From positions 1 to 64,000 of the forward strand of contig NBOG01000005.1 of the NCBI GenBank assembly GCA_002104535.1: a stretch of DNA of 64,000 bases, written 5' to 3'. Shown piece after piece: positions 1 through 10,843 of the stretch; the stretch's first letter is position 1; each line of letters starts with the position of its first letter. The notes beneath the pieces are model-generated. The model saw only the letters and a program-made list of their open reading frames with translations. It ran no database searches and was not told where the DNA came from. Source of the stretch: Cognaticolwellia sediminilitoris. GTDB lineage: Bacteria > Pseudomonadota > Gammaproteobacteria > Enterobacterales > Alteromonadaceae. A program made the translations under genes and the position numbers.

Positions 1-99
1 TTTTTTTGGTGAAAGTATTTTAAATAATAAACAAGCACTTATCTTCTATATTTGTGGGGATACTTCAGAATAAATTCGCCCCTACGAAAACATAGCTAT

Positions 100-179
100 A
101 AGCTGTCAGTTTTTAGCTTTCAGTCCTAAAAGCAAATAGTGTAGCACTTGTTTTACTGACAGCTGACAGCTGACAGCTT
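100..179. repeat. CTGACAG tandem triplet with inverted copy
   Basis: Three head-to-tail copies of CTGACAG (period 7) lie at 156-176. AAGCTGTCAGT at 100-110 is the reverse complement of ACTGACAGCTT, which is formed by the outer ends of the triplet, so the two can pair into a long imperfect hairpin. It does not code. It looks like a dispersed intergenic repeat, but one copy in a window cannot show dispersal. Confidence 0.5.
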
Positions 180-198
180 CAAACTTTAAACTTTGTTT

Positions 199-220
199 GC
201 GACTTCAGTCGCCTTTTTTT
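199..220 (+). terminator. Rho-independent terminator (rightward)
   Basis: A GCGAC stem, TTCA loop and GTCGC stem are followed by C and seven T on the plus strand. It would end a transcript entering from beyond the left edge, convergent with lpxC. The stem is only 5 bp. Confidence 0.5.
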
Positions 221-302
221 AGGCTTGTACCAAAACGAATAAAATTGATTTATACAGGGAGGTGTGATTTACCCGTTCTATTAAGTCACTTTATTTTGAT
301 AC

Positions 303-329
303 AAAAAAACCAGTCATTAGACTGGTTTT
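303..329 (-). terminator. Rho-independent terminator of lpxC
   Basis: Perfect 10-bp arms (306-315 and 320-329) with a 4-base loop, followed on the minus strand by a run of seven T. It lies about 20 bases after the lpxC stop and marks the end of the dcw transcript. Confidence 0.85.
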
Positions 330-351
330 AATTATACGATTACTTTTTAGC

Positions 352-1269
352 TTAAAAAGCTGTTGCTTCAATTTCTTGATATTGAATAGGTGACTCAGCG
401 GTATTTTCATACGTCACCCATTCCCAGCAATCTACTTGCTTAAACACTTCACGTAATAACATGTTGTTTAATGCATGGCCCGATTTAAAGGCATTTAATT
501 CACCTAAAATACTTACGCCACCCATGTATAGATCACCAATAGCATCGAGGATTTTGTGTTTGACGAACTCGTCATCATAACGCAAGTCATCTTTGTTAAG
601 CATGCGGAATTCGTCTAACACGATGGCATTTTCTAAGCTGCCACCTAAAGCTAAATTGTGTGAACGCAAGAATTCGATATCTTTCATAAAGCCGAAAGTA
701 CGTGCGCGGCTAATTTCTTTGATAAATGAACAGCTTGAAAGGTCCATACTCATCGTTTGACAAGTATTTACAATTACTGGGTGTTCAAATTCGATAGCAA
801 AATTAACCCGAAAGCCTTCATAAGGCTTTAATTCAGCCCACTTATCGCCTTCTTCAACACGGATAGCTTTAGTGATACGTAAAAATCGCTTAGCAACATT
901 TAACGTCTCAATACCAACCGACTGAATTAAGTAAACAAAAGGTAACGCGCTACCATCCATAATTGGAATTTCAGGTGAGTCAACCTCAACAATAAGATTG
1001 TCTATCCCTAAACCTGCTACAGCAGAAAGCAAATGTTCGACGGTGGAAATCTGAACACCTTGCTCATTCACTAAACACGTACACAAAGTCGTTTCGCCGA
1101 CAGCTTCCGGTGTTGCTGGAATATCTACAACTGGATTTAAGTCAACACGACGAAAAATAATACCGGTGTTAGCAGGAGCAGGACGGAGAGTGATCTGCAC
1201 CTTTTCACCTTTGTGTAACCCTACGCCAATGGCAGAGACACTTTCTTTTAATGTACGTTGTTTAATCAT
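352..1269 (-). CDS. lpxC: UDP-3-O-acyl-N-acetylglucosamine deacetylase LpxC
   Basis: Cytoplasmic zinc enzyme that removes the N-acetyl group from UDP-3-O-acyl-GlcNAc, the committed step of lipid A synthesis. The 305-residue length equals the usual family length. The zinc ligands are visible at the classical positions: His79 in TVEHLLSA, and His238 and Asp242 in [10 protein letters not shown]. Glu78 and His265 (SGHALNN) supply the catalytic residues. The duplicated two-domain fold is complete. The gene lies downstream of ftsZ with a 137-base gap containing its own promoter-like sequence, and ends at a strong terminator. Expression is therefore probably partly independent of the dcw cluster. 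In relatives LpxC amount is set by proteolysis, which the DNA does not show. Confidence 0.98.
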   Translation of the reverse strand: MIKQRTLKESVSAIGVGLHKGEKVQITLRPAPANTGIIFRRVDLNPVVDIPATPEAVGETTLCTCLVNEQGVQISTVEHLLSAVAGLGIDNLIVEVDSPEIPIMDGSALPFVYLIQSVGIETLNVAKRFLRITKAIRVEEGDKWAELKPYEGFRVNFAIEFEHPVIVNTCQTMSMDLSSCSFIKEISRARTFGFMKDIEFLRSHNLALGGSLENAIVLDEFRMLNKDDLRYDDEFVKHKILDAIGDLYMGGVSILGELNAFKSGHALNNMLLREVFKQVDCWEWVTYENTAESPIQYQEIEATAF

Positions 1270-1331
1270 AAATAGCCTTCTTAAGCCTATATTTGCACTA
1301 ATAATCAGCCGCCGTAATTAAGCGGAGACGT

Positions 1332-1360
1332 AATATAACAAAAAAGCCTAACAAAATCAA
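1332..1360 (-). promoter_or_regulatory. Probable sigma-70 promoter of lpxC
   Basis: On the minus strand TTGATT (1355-1360) is followed after 17 bases by TATATT (1332-1337). This predicts a leader of about 55 bases before the lpxC ATG at 1269. Spacing is ideal and each hexamer differs from consensus at one or two positions. Confidence 0.5.
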
Positions 1361-1406
1361 AATATCAGCATTTATAGTATTTCATGCTCAGCTAAACAAG
1401 CAGGTA

Positions 1407-2576
1407 TTAGTCTGCTTGTTTACGCAAAAATGCTGGGATATCTAAATAGTCATCTAGCTCTGCTGCTGCTACTTTTTGTGTTTGTGCTTGGGCGTTTGCA
1501 TCTGGCATGGTAACCGGATTTGCAGACAACTCAGGCTGTGCACTTGGAACGTAATCACCACCCACAACTTGTGGCTCAGCAACTGGCGTTGGATTAACTA
1601 AAGTAATATCTGGCTTTCGCTCAGCGCCAATACCTGTTGCAACGACTGTTACACGTAAGTCTTCAGTCATTTCAGGGTCAATTACCGCACCAACAACAAC
1701 CGTAGCATTTTCAGAAGAAAACGCTTTAACCATATTACCGACAGTTTCAAATTCATCGATACTGATATCCATACCGGCAGTAATATTAACTAAAATACCA
1801 CGGGCGCCTGCTAAATCGACATCTTCAAGTAACGGACTAGAAATAGCAGCTTCTGCCGCTTCTTCAGCACGGTCCGGTCCAGATGCAGTACCCGAGCCCA
1901 TCATAGCTGTGCCCATTTCTGACATTACCGTTCTAACATCGGCGAAATCGACGTTAATTAAACCTGGGCGAGTAATAAGCTCTGCAATACCTTGTACCGC
2001 ACCTAATAAAACATTATTAGCAGCTTTAAATGCATCTAATAAACTTGTACCTGGGCCTAATACTTTTAATAGTTTTTCGTTTGGAATCGTGATCAAAGAA
2101 TCAACGTTTTTCGATAAAAATTCAATGCCTTGATCTGCATAATTCATACGCTTTTTACCTTCAAACGGGAATGGTTTCGTCACAACAGCAACCGTTAAAA
2201 TTCCCATTTCTTTCGCGATTTCGGCGACAACTGGTGCAGCACCTGTACCTGTTCCACCGCCCATACCGGCCGCGATAAATACCATATCAGCGCCTTTAAG
2301 GGTTTCTTTGATAGTTTCTCTGTCTTCTTCTGCACTGCGACGGCCAATTTCAGGATTAGCGCCCGCGCCAAGACCTTTAGTAACATCGTGGCCTAACTGT
2401 AAAGTAACGTTAGCAGCCGAATTACGTAAAGCTTGAGAGTCAGTATTTGCAGTAATAAATTCAACACCTTCAATGGTTTGTAATACCATGTGCTCTACTG
2501 CGTTACCACCACCACCACCAACGCCAATGACTTTGATGACTGCTTCTTCGTTATGATCTTCCATTAATTCAAACAT
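1407..2576 (-). CDS. ftsZ: Cell division GTPase FtsZ
   Basis: Tubulin-like GTPase that polymerises into the Z-ring and recruits the divisome. The tubulin signature GGGTGTG and the N-terminal [13 protein letters not shown] loop are both present. The C-terminal peptide [15 protein letters not shown] is the conserved FtsA/ZipA-binding tail. The frame is open back to a TTG at 2615, but the ATG at 2576 begins [12 protein letters not shown], which aligns with known FtsZ N-termini. It has a GGAG ribosome site 8 bases upstream, so 389 residues is preferred. It follows ftsA by 79 bases. A variable Pro/Gln/Ala-rich linker separates the GTPase body from the tail. Confidence 0.98.
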   Translation of the reverse strand: MFELMEDHNEEAVIKVIGVGGGGGNAVEHMVLQTIEGVEFITANTDSQALRNSAANVTLQLGHDVTKGLGAGANPEIGRRSAEEDRETIKETLKGADMVFIAAGMGGGTGTGAAPVVAEIAKEMGILTVAVVTKPFPFEGKKRMNYADQGIEFLSKNVDSLITIPNEKLLKVLGPGTSLLDAFKAANNVLLGAVQGIAELITRPGLINVDFADVRTVMSEMGTAMMGSGTASGPDRAEEAAEAAISSPLLEDVDLAGARGILVNITAGMDISIDEFETVGNMVKAFSSENATVVVGAVIDPEMTEDLRVTVVATGIGAERKPDITLVNPTPVAEPQVVGGDYVPSAQPELSANPVTMPDANAQAQTQKVAAAELDDYLDIPAFLRKQAD

Positions 2577-2655
2577 TTTATTATCTCCGATTTTTATTAC
2601 GTTTTGTTCCACCAAAACTCTTTTTTACCATTTAGTTAGCCGCCATTGCCGCTAA

Positions 2656-3891
2656 TTAAAATTCACCTTTAAACCAAGCAAGTATTCTTGTGCCGATACT
2701 ACCGACAGATTCACTTTTATTATGTTCATTATTTTGTTGTAAATTTGCTTGCATACCATAATGTAATAGACCGACAACAGTTGAGTACGTTGGGTCATTT
2801 ACATATTCTTTCAATCCACAAACATCAGAAGGTTGAGCCACACGTGCTGGCATTTGAAATACTTCTTCAGCAAATTCCACTACACCTTCCATTTTTGCCG
2901 TACCGCCCGTTAAAACATAACCCGCGGCAATTTGATCTTCTAAACCACACTCTCTTAACTCTTCTTGGATCAGTTCGAACAACTCTTGATAACGCGGTTC
3001 AACAACTTCAGCCAACGTGTGACGTGACATTGAACGTGCCGGACGGCCGCCAACGCTTGGTACTTCAATATTTTCTTCCATGCTGACCATTTGGCGCAGC
3101 GCACAGGCATATTTCACCTTAATGTCTTCAGCGTGACTTAATGGTGTACGGAATATTTTCGCAATATCACTAGTCACTTGATTACCCGCCACAGGAATCA
3201 CCGCAGTGTGGCGCAAAGCACCACCAGTAAATACGGCTATATCCATGGTACCTGCGCCCATATCCACTACACAAATACCGAGTTCTTTCTCGTCATCCGT
3301 CAAAATGGCGTAGCTAGAAGCAAGCGCAGAAAAAATTAATTGGTCAGCTTTTAGGTCACAACGTTCAACACATTTAACGATGTTTTTTGCCATGTCATTA
3401 GCACAAGTAACGATATGAACTTTCGCTTCCATACGAACACCTGACATACCGATCGGGCTTTTAATGCCGTCCTGACAGTCAATGCTGTATTCTTGAGGTA
3501 GCACATGCAACATACGACGTTCAGCTGAAATCGGTACTGAGCGCGCAGTATGAATTACGTTATCAACGTCATCCTGCAGAACCTCTTTGTCATTTATTGG
3601 CACCATACCGTTTTCATTTTGACAACTGATATGCTTACCAGAAATACCCAGATATACCGAAGTTATGTGGCAGTCTGCCATCAATTCTGCTTCGTTAATG
3701 GCACGCTGAATTGACTGGATAACCAGGTTTAAGTCATTAACACCACCTTTATCCATGCCACGAGATGGTTGATTACCAACACCGACAATACTGAGTTGAT
3801 TATCAGGCGTGATCTCGCCTACTGCTACTGAAATTTTTGACGTTCCAATATCTAATCCAACCACTAAATTTCTTTCAGTTATTTTTGACAT
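2656..3891 (-). CDS. ftsA: Cell division protein FtsA
   Basis: Actin-like ATPase that tethers FtsZ filaments to the inner membrane and recruits late divisome proteins. Visible are the phosphate-1 loop VVGLDIGTSKISVAVGE near residues 9-25, the phosphate-2 region CVVDMGAGTMDIAVF, the adenosine motif YVLTGGTAKMEGV, and a C-terminal amphipathic helix (GTRILAWFKGEF) that acts as the membrane-targeting sequence. The 411-residue length is normal. It starts 5 bases after the ftsQ stop, so translation is probably coupled, and precedes ftsZ as in most gammaproteobacteria. Confidence 0.97.
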   Translation of the reverse strand: MSKITERNLVVGLDIGTSKISVAVGEITPDNQLSIVGVGNQPSRGMDKGGVNDLNLVIQSIQRAINEAELMADCHITSVYLGISGKHISCQNENGMVPINDKEVLQDDVDNVIHTARSVPISAERRMLHVLPQEYSIDCQDGIKSPIGMSGVRMEAKVHIVTCANDMAKNIVKCVERCDLKADQLIFSALASSYAILTDDEKELGICVVDMGAGTMDIAVFTGGALRHTAVIPVAGNQVTSDIAKIFRTPLSHAEDIKVKYACALRQMVSMEENIEVPSVGGRPARSMSRHTLAEVVEPRYQELFELIQEELRECGLEDQIAAGYVLTGGTAKMEGVVEFAEEVFQMPARVAQPSDVCGLKEYVNDPTYSTVVGLLHYGMQANLQQNNEHNKSESVGSIGTRILAWFKGEF

Positions 3892-3896
3892 TAAGG

Positions 3897-4676
3897 CTAA
3901 ACTCTTTCTTTATGTTCCGCGGTTTTCCAACCAACGGCTAAACCGGTATCGTATCTCAGGTCGACATAATCTACTTGTTGACCCTGCTTTTTATTCATTT
4001 TAATTTCGGGATAAACATCCATAAAGCGTTGTATTCGCTCAACACGATTATCACGCCCTAAATTAATGGTGACACCATCATTTAGGATCAGTTGCCAAGC
4101 AAAACGCTCAGTCAATACTAACTCATCAATTGCTAACTCACTGAAACCCAATAATGTATTCAAGTTTCTAAAATTCTCTAACGCTATTTGTTCAGTCCCT
4201 TCAGGGCCAAAAAAAGCCGGTAATTTTTGTGCTAATCGCGCGACATCAGCTTGAAATGCCTTGCCATTTACATTGATCATAAAGTCGCCATTCCAATGAG
4301 CAATTGGCTTTTGATCAACGACATAAATCTTTAATTCATTCGGCCATTTCTTGCGAACTGACACTGAGAACACCCAAGGCAACTGCGCTACTTTCTGCTG
4401 AACATCATTAACGTCTAAATTAAAAAAGTTTCCTAAATTTACTTTTTCTAGAGCATTTTCAATATCTACTCGCGTGGTATATGGCATTTCACCCGCAATC
4501 GCTATCGAAGTAACTGGCGCTGATTCTTCAGCACTTAAGCGTTTGTTTAAAAAAATACCAAACGATAATATCGCAACAATAACAGCAACAAAAAACGCCA
4601 CACCGAACCAAAACGTCCAATGTAAGTTTTCTACTTCCTCGCTTAACGGAAGCTGTTTGCTCATTGCCGCTGCCAT
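3897..4676 (-). CDS. ftsQ: Cell division protein FtsQ
   Basis: Bitopic inner-membrane protein that links early and late divisome parts and binds FtsL/FtsB. A short cytoplasmic tail is followed by one membrane segment at about residues 21-44, then the POTRA domain starting near VTSIAIAGEMPYTTRVDI and the FtsQ beta domain. The 259-residue length is typical. The ATG lies 3 bases after the ddl stop, so its ribosome site is inside ddl. An in-frame ATG four codons later (MSKQLPLS) is an alternative start that would change little. Confidence 0.95.
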   Translation of the reverse strand: MAAAMSKQLPLSEEVENLHWTFWFGVAFFVAVIVAILSFGIFLNKRLSAEESAPVTSIAIAGEMPYTTRVDIENALEKVNLGNFFNLDVNDVQQKVAQLPWVFSVSVRKKWPNELKIYVVDQKPIAHWNGDFMINVNGKAFQADVARLAQKLPAFFGPEGTEQIALENFRNLNTLLGFSELAIDELVLTERFAWQLILNDGVTINLGRDNRVERIQRFMDVYPEIKMNKKQGQQVDYVDLRYDTGLAVGWKTAEHKERV

Positions 4677-4679
4677 GAT

Positions 4680-5615
4680 TTATGCGCTACCTTGTGCGCT
4701 GATAGCAACGATTTCTGTTACTAATTCACTAAAACTCAAGCCATGTACTTTTGCCGCTTTCGGCACTAATGATGTTTCTGTCATGCCGGGTACGGTATTC
4801 ACTTCTAATAACTGCCATTGCCCTTGGCTATCTCGCATTACGTCTACTCGGCCCCAACCTTTAGCGCCAGTAGCGTTAAACGCTTTTAATGCGATACCTT
4901 GCAATTCTTTTTCATCTTCGGCAGATAACGAACACGGGCAATGGTATTGCGTAGTGGTCGACTGGTATTTAGCTGCATAGTCATAAAAGTCGTTTGGCGT
5001 TTCCATATGAATTACCGGCAACGGTGTTTGACCTAAAATAGCAACGGTATACTCTGGGCCTTGAATCCACGCTTCCACCAATATTTGTTGGTCGTAGTTA
5101 AAAGCCGCCATTAATGCTTGGTGTAGCTCTTCGGCATTATTCGCTTTTGACATGCCAATACTTGAGCCTTCATTCGCTGGCTTAACCATGACAACATCGC
5201 CTAACTGTTGTAAAACCTTCGCTGCATCGCCTGCTTGGTATTCTGCTTTATTAACAATGGCAAATGCCGCTGTTGGTAAATTTAATGCTTGAAAGACTTG
5301 TTTACTACGAATTTTATCCATTGATAACGCTGAGCCCAAGACATCAGAACCAGTATATGGAATGTTCATATATTGCAGTGCACCTTGCACACAACCGTCT
5401 TCACCGCCGCGACCATGCAGGGCAATAAAAACACGGTCAATATCAAGCGTAGCCAAATCACTTAAACAGTAATCTTGTGTATCAATTAATTGCACATTAA
5501 AGCCAGCTTCAGTTAAGCCCTTCGCTACCGCTTTGCCTGAATTTAGAGATACCTCTCTTTCAGCAGACGTTCCGCCGTATAAAACCGCTAGTTTTTGTTC
5601 TTGTAATGGTTTCAT
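4680..5615 (-). CDS. ddl: D-alanine--D-alanine ligase
   Basis: ATP-grasp enzyme joining two D-alanines for the UDP-MurNAc-pentapeptide side chain, active in the cytoplasm. The N-terminal [17 protein letters not shown] motif, the ATP-grasp lysine region [16 protein letters not shown] and the metal-binding end [15 protein letters not shown] are intact. The 311-residue length and position between murC and ftsQ match the DdlB type. Its ATG overlaps the murC stop by four bases, indicating translational coupling. Confidence 0.96.
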   Translation of the reverse strand: MKPLQEQKLAVLYGGTSAEREVSLNSGKAVAKGLTEAGFNVQLIDTQDYCLSDLATLDIDRVFIALHGRGGEDGCVQGALQYMNIPYTGSDVLGSALSMDKIRSKQVFQALNLPTAAFAIVNKAEYQAGDAAKVLQQLGDVVMVKPANEGSSIGMSKANNAEELHQALMAAFNYDQQILVEAWIQGPEYTVAILGQTPLPVIHMETPNDFYDYAAKYQSTTTQYHCPCSLSAEDEKELQGIALKAFNATGAKGWGRVDVMRDSQGQWQLLEVNTVPGMTETSLVPKAAKVHGLSFSELVTEIVAISAQGSA

Positions 5616-7081
5616 GTCTTTTTCACCGTTAATAGTTCATCTGTCATTAACTGGCGAGCAATAGTGCCAATGTTTCCAGCACCTTGAGTAATAACCATGT
5701 CACCATCGCGTAATTGTGCAGCCATTAACTCAGCAAGTTTATTGCTATCGCTAACATATATAGGCTCTATTTGGCCACGTAGACGAATACTGCGCGCTAA
5801 ACTTTTACTGTCAGCATTTGCAACAGGCGCTTCACCTGCCGCATAAACATCGAGTAAGAATAAAGTATCAACTTCTGATAACACTTCGACAAAGTCTTCA
5901 TACAAATCTTTAGTACGTGAATAACGATGTGGTTGAAATACCATCGCCAATCTTTTTTCAGGCCAGCCTTTTCGCATTGCTGCAATAGTGGCTTTCACCT
6001 CTGTTGGGTGGTGACCATAATCATCAATCAACAACATTTTACCCTGTTCGGTACTGAGCGTTGCTAACTCCTCAAAACGTCGTCCGATACCAGCAAAGTT
6101 TTGTAATGCGTCTTGTATCGCCTGATCTGAGACACCTTCATCCACAGCGACTGCAACACCCGCTAATGCATTCAACACGTTATGCTCGCCCGGTAAATTT
6201 ACACTGATAGCTAATGGCGCACAGCCTTCACGCTCAACAACAAACGAGCTCATACCTGCTGATTGCTGATATTGTGTCGCTCTTACATCAGCGTCTTCGC
6301 AAAAACCGTAGGTGATCACTTGACGACTAATACGCGGTAATATTTCACGAACAACAGGATTATCAAGACAAACAACCGCTAAGCCATAGAAAGGCAAGTT
6401 ATGCAAAAACTCAATGTAGGTATCTTTAAGTTTTTCAAAATCACCTTGATAAGTTTCCATATGATCTTCATCAATATTGGTAATCACAGATACCATAGGT
6501 TGAAGATGTAGGAACGATGCATCGCTCTCATCGGCTTCTGCAATTAAATACCGGCTGCTACCTAAGCGTGCATTAGTGCCCGCACTATTAAGCAAACCAC
6601 CTATAACGAAAGTTGGATCTAATTTCGCTTGCGCAAAAATACTAGCAATTAAACTCGTGGTCGTGGTTTTTCCATGAGTACCTGCGATAGCTATACCATG
6701 ACGAAATCGCATCAATTCGGCTAACATTTCAGCACGGCGTACTACTGGAATACGAAGCTGATGAGCAGCAGTAAGCTCTGGATTATCAGCATTAATCGCA
6801 GTTGAAACCACGATGACACTAGCATCAACCACATTATCTTGATGATGTCCTAAGGTGATTTTCGCCCCTAACTCAGTTAGACGTTTTACCACTTGGTTTT
6901 CACCAATGTCCGAGCCAGTGATCTGATAGCCTTCATTTAACAATACTTCAGCGATACCGCCCATGCCCGCACCACCAATACCAACAAAGTGAATGGTTTT
7001 AACACGACGCATTTCTGGCACTCTATGATGAGCGTTATGGCTTTGATTGCTATTTTGTTCTTTGTTCATTGCTTTACTCAT
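5612..7081 (-). CDS. murC: UDP-N-acetylmuramate--L-alanine ligase MurC
   Basis: Adds the first amino acid, L-alanine, to UDP-MurNAc in the cytoplasm. The N-terminal Rossmann motif [17 protein letters not shown] is at residues 31-47 and the Mur-ligase ATP loop [11 protein letters not shown] at 134-144. The central [10 protein letters not shown] segment and C-terminal [11 protein letters not shown] are also characteristic. At 489 residues it is normal, with a Asn/His-rich leader of about 25 residues before the conserved part. ATGA overlaps join it to murG upstream and ddl downstream. ATG codons at positions 1 and 5 are both plausible starts. Confidence 0.97.
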   Translation of the reverse strand: MSKAMNKEQNSNQSHNAHHRVPEMRRVKTIHFVGIGGAGMGGIAEVLLNEGYQITGSDIGENQVVKRLTELGAKITLGHHQDNVVDASVIVVSTAINADNPELTAAHQLRIPVVRRAEMLAELMRFRHGIAIAGTHGKTTTTSLIASIFAQAKLDPTFVIGGLLNSAGTNARLGSSRYLIAEADESDASFLHLQPMVSVITNIDEDHMETYQGDFEKLKDTYIEFLHNLPFYGLAVVCLDNPVVREILPRISRQVITYGFCEDADVRATQYQQSAGMSSFVVEREGCAPLAISVNLPGEHNVLNALAGVAVAVDEGVSDQAIQDALQNFAGIGRRFEELATLSTEQGKMLLIDDYGHHPTEVKATIAAMRKGWPEKRLAMVFQPHRYSRTKDLYEDFVEVLSEVDTLFLLDVYAAGEAPVANADSKSLARSIRLRGQIEPIYVSDSNKLAELMAAQLRDGDMVITQGAGNIGTIARQLMTDELLTVKKT

Positions 7082-8184
7082 TTTTGTGCAACCTTAATAC
7101 AGGTTAATGCCACCTGTTTAGTAGCATCTGCGTGGGCCGCATTATGCGCTGCTTTTGACATTTGCTGTAATACTTTATCGGAGATAAACAGACTATTTAG
7201 CATTTGTCCTAAGGTTGTACCGTTAAAATCTTTTTGGGCAATTAATTTTGCCGCACCACAATTGACTAAATACATGGCATTTTTGGTTTGATGATCATCG
7301 ACAGCATGTGGCAAAGGTACGAATATCGCAGGTTTAGCTGCCATTGCTAATTCAGATACAGTAAGCGCACCAGCACGACAAATCACCACGTCAGCCCACT
7401 TGTAAGCCGAAGCCATATCATCGATAAATTCAGTCACTTTGACCTTTTCTTGTGAAAGGCCGTAATCTTCATAACTTTTCAGTACCGCTTGCTCATTACC
7501 ACCACCAGTTTGATGCCAAACATCGATGCTTTGTACTTGAATTTGCTTCATCGCTTGCGGCACAACATCATTCAATATTTTTGCGCCTAAACTACCACCA
7601 ACAACCAAAACTTTCTTGCTGGTTGCAGGCTGTTCTGGAATAACATTTCCAATCGCGACAATATCACTTCGAAGTGGATTTCCCACAACTTCTGCACTCA
7701 CTCTGGCACTGAACGCACCAGGAAACGCACTTAACGTTTCAGTGGCAATATGTGACAGAAAACGATTACTCATACCTGCAACGGCATTTTGCTCATGCAA
7801 TACGAGCGGAATGCGCAATAACCATGCGGCAACGCCACCTGGAGCACTGGCATATCCACCCATACCTAATACCACATCAGGTTTAACCTCACGTAGTATT
7901 CGAATAGATTGCATAACCGACTGTAAAATTTTAAACGGTGTTTTCAACCACGTCTGCCAGTTTTTATTGCGAATACCGGCAATATTTATAAATGATATTG
8001 GATAGCCATTTTTAGGCACCAATTCTGCTTCCATTCGTTCGGCAGTGCCTAACCAATGAATCTTCCAACCTTGCTGTACTAATGCTTCGGCCACCGCAAT
8101 ACCTGGGAATATATGCCCACCTGTACCGCCCGCCATCACTAGTAGTGTTGGGCGCTTTTCATCATGACTTGTTGAATCAGTCAT
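7078..8184 (-). CDS. murG: Lipid II synthase, GlcNAc transferase MurG
   Basis: Peripheral membrane glycosyltransferase that adds GlcNAc from UDP-GlcNAc to lipid I, making lipid II. The donor/acceptor loop [20 protein letters not shown] near the N-terminus and the C-domain segment [19 protein letters not shown] with [14 protein letters not shown] are diagnostic of family GT28. I chose the ATG at 8184 over the GTG at 8190: a GAGG ribosome site stands 6 bases before the ATG but directly abuts the GTG. This gives 368 residues. The start lies inside the 3' end of ftsW. Confidence 0.96.
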   Translation of the reverse strand: MTDSTSHDEKRPTLLVMAGGTGGHIFPGIAVAEALVQQGWKIHWLGTAERMEAELVPKNGYPISFINIAGIRNKNWQTWLKTPFKILQSVMQSIRILREVKPDVVLGMGGYASAPGGVAAWLLRIPLVLHEQNAVAGMSNRFLSHIATETLSAFPGAFSARVSAEVVGNPLRSDIVAIGNVIPEQPATSKKVLVVGGSLGAKILNDVVPQAMKQIQVQSIDVWHQTGGGNEQAVLKSYEDYGLSQEKVKVTEFIDDMASAYKWADVVICRAGALTVSELAMAAKPAIFVPLPHAVDDHQTKNAMYLVNCGAAKLIAQKDFNGTTLGQMLNSLFISDKVLQQMSKAAHNAAHADATKQVALTCIKVAQK

Positions 8185-9439
8185 TCGCACCCTCGATTAA
8201 TTCTGCTTTATTCACTTTCGTTCTTTTCTTCTTCGCGTTTTTATTAGCACCAGTCGAGCGACTAGTAGCCTGTATACTTTGCAACCTAATTTCGTGATCA
8301 ATACGGATTAAAATCACCACCGCTATGGTCATGATAATCATCGAGCTTCCGCCATAACTAATCAACGGCATCGTTAAGCCTTTCGTCGGCACAATACCGG
8401 CACTAGCGCCAATGTTGACAGCCGCCTGAAAGCAAAACCAAATACCGATGGCATAGGCAAAAAAACCTTCAAAATACTTTTCTTGTGTAACTGCTTTTCG
8501 GCCTAATAACAAAGCTTTAAATACTAAGGTCATACTTAATATTAAAATTACACTGATACCGATAAAGCCAAACTCTTCTGCCAGAACCGCCATAACAAAG
8601 TCAGTATGCGCTTCAGGTAAATATTCTAATTTTTGTACGCTATTGCCGAGACCTTGACCAAAAGTTTCACCGCGACCATATGCCATCAATGACTGCGTTA
8701 ACTGGTAACCGCTGCCAAATGGGTCTTTCCATGGGTCAAGAAACCCTGTGACTCGCGCCCATCGATATGGCGAGAAATACGCTAACATTGACAACAAGCT
8801 GATACCAACCCCAGCAATAGCGATAAATTGCCATAACTTAGCGCCAGCTAAAAACAATAAGCCAAATGTGGTGACGAACATCACGATAATGGTGCCTAAA
8901 TCAGGTTGCATTAAAAGTAAGCCGCCTAATGCGCCAAAAACGATCAATGGTTTGGCAAAACCTTTGATATTCTCCATCACTTCATCGCGACGTCGGACAA
9001 GATAAGCCGCTAAATAACAGAAGAAAAATAGTTTTGCTGGCTCAGCGGCTTGAATAGTAATCGGGCCAATAGCAATCCAACGTGTTGAGCCATTAACGTT
9101 ACGACCAATAATGAGTACCACCACCAACAGCAATATAGCGAGTAGCAATAATTTACCGCTATATTGATGCCAAATACTCATTGGTATTTGCAATGCCACT
9201 GCAGCAATGCCTAGGCTTAAAACAATGTAAACCATATGACGAATGATAAAGTGGAAGGGATTATCAAATAATCGCTCAGCCACTGGCATAGATGAACTTG
9301 CCACCATGATCAAACCGATGGTATACATACAAAGTGCAAGTAAAACATAGCTGCGGTCAAATGTTGAAACGTTACTCGATTCAATGCGTAACCACCCCGG
9401 TAACGACCACTGTGATAAATTAGCAAAAGAAGCTGACAT
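8177..9439 (-). CDS. ftsW: Septal peptidoglycan glycosyltransferase FtsW
   Basis: SEDS-family polytopic protein that polymerises lipid II at the septum together with the transpeptidase FtsI. At 420 residues it shows about ten hydrophobic segments. A conserved block before the fourth periplasmic loop contains [15 protein letters not shown], and the C-terminal signature [15 protein letters not shown] is present. A basic C-terminal tail ([12 protein letters not shown]) is cytoplasmic. The start codon shares one base with the murD stop (TAATG), and the gene overlaps murG at its end. Confidence 0.96.
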   Translation of the reverse strand: MSASFANLSQWSLPGWLRIESSNVSTFDRSYVLLALCMYTIGLIMVASSSMPVAERLFDNPFHFIIRHMVYIVLSLGIAAVALQIPMSIWHQYSGKLLLLAILLLVVVLIIGRNVNGSTRWIAIGPITIQAAEPAKLFFFCYLAAYLVRRRDEVMENIKGFAKPLIVFGALGGLLLMQPDLGTIIVMFVTTFGLLFLAGAKLWQFIAIAGVGISLLSMLAYFSPYRWARVTGFLDPWKDPFGSGYQLTQSLMAYGRGETFGQGLGNSVQKLEYLPEAHTDFVMAVLAEEFGFIGISVILILSMTLVFKALLLGRKAVTQEKYFEGFFAYAIGIWFCFQAAVNIGASAGIVPTKGLTMPLISYGGSSMIIMTIAVVILIRIDHEIRLQSIQATSRSTGANKNAKKKRTKVNKAELIEGAND

Positions 9440-10833
9440 TATTTGCCTCCCTTTTGCATGAAAACTGATTTAATAAATACCACGCCACGTTCGACATAAT
9501 TTGCAAACATATCTAGACTGGCACAAGCAGGGGATAACAACACCATATCACCCGGATTAGCTTCAGCCTTGGCAAGTGCTACCGCTGCTTCTAGCGATTC
9601 TACATGTGTGGTTTTATCCATTTGAGATGATAAGCGTAAAGTTCCGATAGCTTTGCCGTCGGTGCCTAACGTTATCAAATGTTCCACTTGCGTTCTTAAC
9701 GCGTCAGTTAATGGCGTGAAGTCTGCGCCTTTTCCAACACCGCCAGCGATTAAAAATAATTTACCTTTTGCTAATGTCGGTGCTAACCCTTCAATAGCAG
9801 CCAGTGTTGCGCCAACATTGGTAGCTTTAGAGTCATTAATCCAACGAATGCCATCACTCGTTTCAATTACTTCACAGCGATGTGCTAAGCCTTTAAAGGT
9901 TTTCAAACTTGCAAGCATGGCGTTGATATCCCAGCCCGCGCATTGCCCTAAAGCCAATACTGCTAAATAATTTACCGCATTATGAATGCCTTGAAGTGGT
10001 AATTCTGCCAATGAACATAAAGCGTTTTCACCTGACATTAAGTGGTGAACCCCGTTAATTTTTGCCAAGCCAAAATTTTCACCGCTAGCTTGATCGCGAC
10101 CAAAGCTTAAGGTCTGACTTTCGCCATAACAAGCATTAGGTATAGTTGCTTTGTCGTTTCGATTATAAAGTGCATAAGTACAATTTTGATAAATACGCTG
10201 TTTAATCGCGCCATAGTTTTCAATAGTTTTGTGACGGTCTAGATGATCATCACTTAAATTTAACACTGTGGCTGCTAAAGCTTTCATACTGGTAATCGTT
10301 TCTAATTGAAAACTTGAAAGCTCTAACACCATAAAATCGACATTTTCATCGTCAATTTGATCGAGTACCGGTAAACCAATATTTCCGCCCAATTGCACGC
10401 GGTATCCTATTGAGTTACCAACATAATTTAGCATCGACACTACGGTAGATTTACCATTGGAGCCTGTCACCGCTAAAATAGGTGTATCACTTAAACGACA
10501 AAACAGCTCTATATCGCCAATAACATCACAATGTGGTGCAATTGCCTGTTTAATTTCAGAGTCTGCCGTATTGATCCCAGGGCTAACAATTAAAATATCG
10601 GCTGTTGTAATTAAAGCCTGATCCCACTGGCCAAGTACTAAAGTGTTATCGCCAAATTGATGCTTAAAATCACCTGGAGAAATTGGCATAGCACGGCTGT
10701 CATTGACCGCAAAAGTAATTTCATGACGATGTAAAAAGCGCGCGCACGACAAACCCGTGATACCTATACCTAGGATCACGATTCGTTTATTGGCTAATTG
10801 CGTCGTTATCGACTGGTGCAATTGTTTACTCAC
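9439..10833 (-). CDS. murD: UDP-MurNAc-L-alanine--D-glutamate ligase MurD
   Basis: Adds D-glutamate to UDP-MurNAc-L-Ala in the cytoplasm. The ATP loop [13 protein letters not shown] is at about residues 122-134. The N-terminal domain binds UDP around [15 protein letters not shown], and the C-terminal domain carries [19 protein letters not shown] and [12 protein letters not shown], both typical of MurD. The 464-residue length is usual. It starts 10 bases after the mraY stop and runs into ftsW through a TAATG junction. Confidence 0.96.
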   Translation of the reverse strand: MSKQLHQSITTQLANKRIVILGIGITGLSCARFLHRHEITFAVNDSRAMPISPGDFKHQFGDNTLVLGQWDQALITTADILIVSPGINTADSEIKQAIAPHCDVIGDIELFCRLSDTPILAVTGSNGKSTVVSMLNYVGNSIGYRVQLGGNIGLPVLDQIDDENVDFMVLELSSFQLETITSMKALAATVLNLSDDHLDRHKTIENYGAIKQRIYQNCTYALYNRNDKATIPNACYGESQTLSFGRDQASGENFGLAKINGVHHLMSGENALCSLAELPLQGIHNAVNYLAVLALGQCAGWDINAMLASLKTFKGLAHRCEVIETSDGIRWINDSKATNVGATLAAIEGLAPTLAKGKLFLIAGGVGKGADFTPLTDALRTQVEHLITLGTDGKAIGTLRLSSQMDKTTHVESLEAAVALAKAEANPGDMVLLSPACASLDMFANYVERGVVFIKSVFMQKGGK

Positions 10834-10843
10834 GCGTCTATGT

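Larger units (their letters stand above)
1..351. other. Non-coding left edge downstream of lpxC
   Basis: No open frame in this stretch looks like a gene. It holds a CTGACAG tandem repeat with an inverted partner, a rightward hairpin followed by a T-run, and the leftward terminator of lpxC. In enterobacteria lpxC is followed by secM/secA, but no secA-like frame is present here. The rightward terminator suggests that a gene beyond the left edge is transcribed toward lpxC. Confidence 0.6.

Noticed and set aside
4474-4980. 168-codon plus-strand open frame across ftsQ and ddl
   Set aside because: It is antisense to two well-conserved genes, has no family motifs and no ribosome site. It is a reading-frame shadow.
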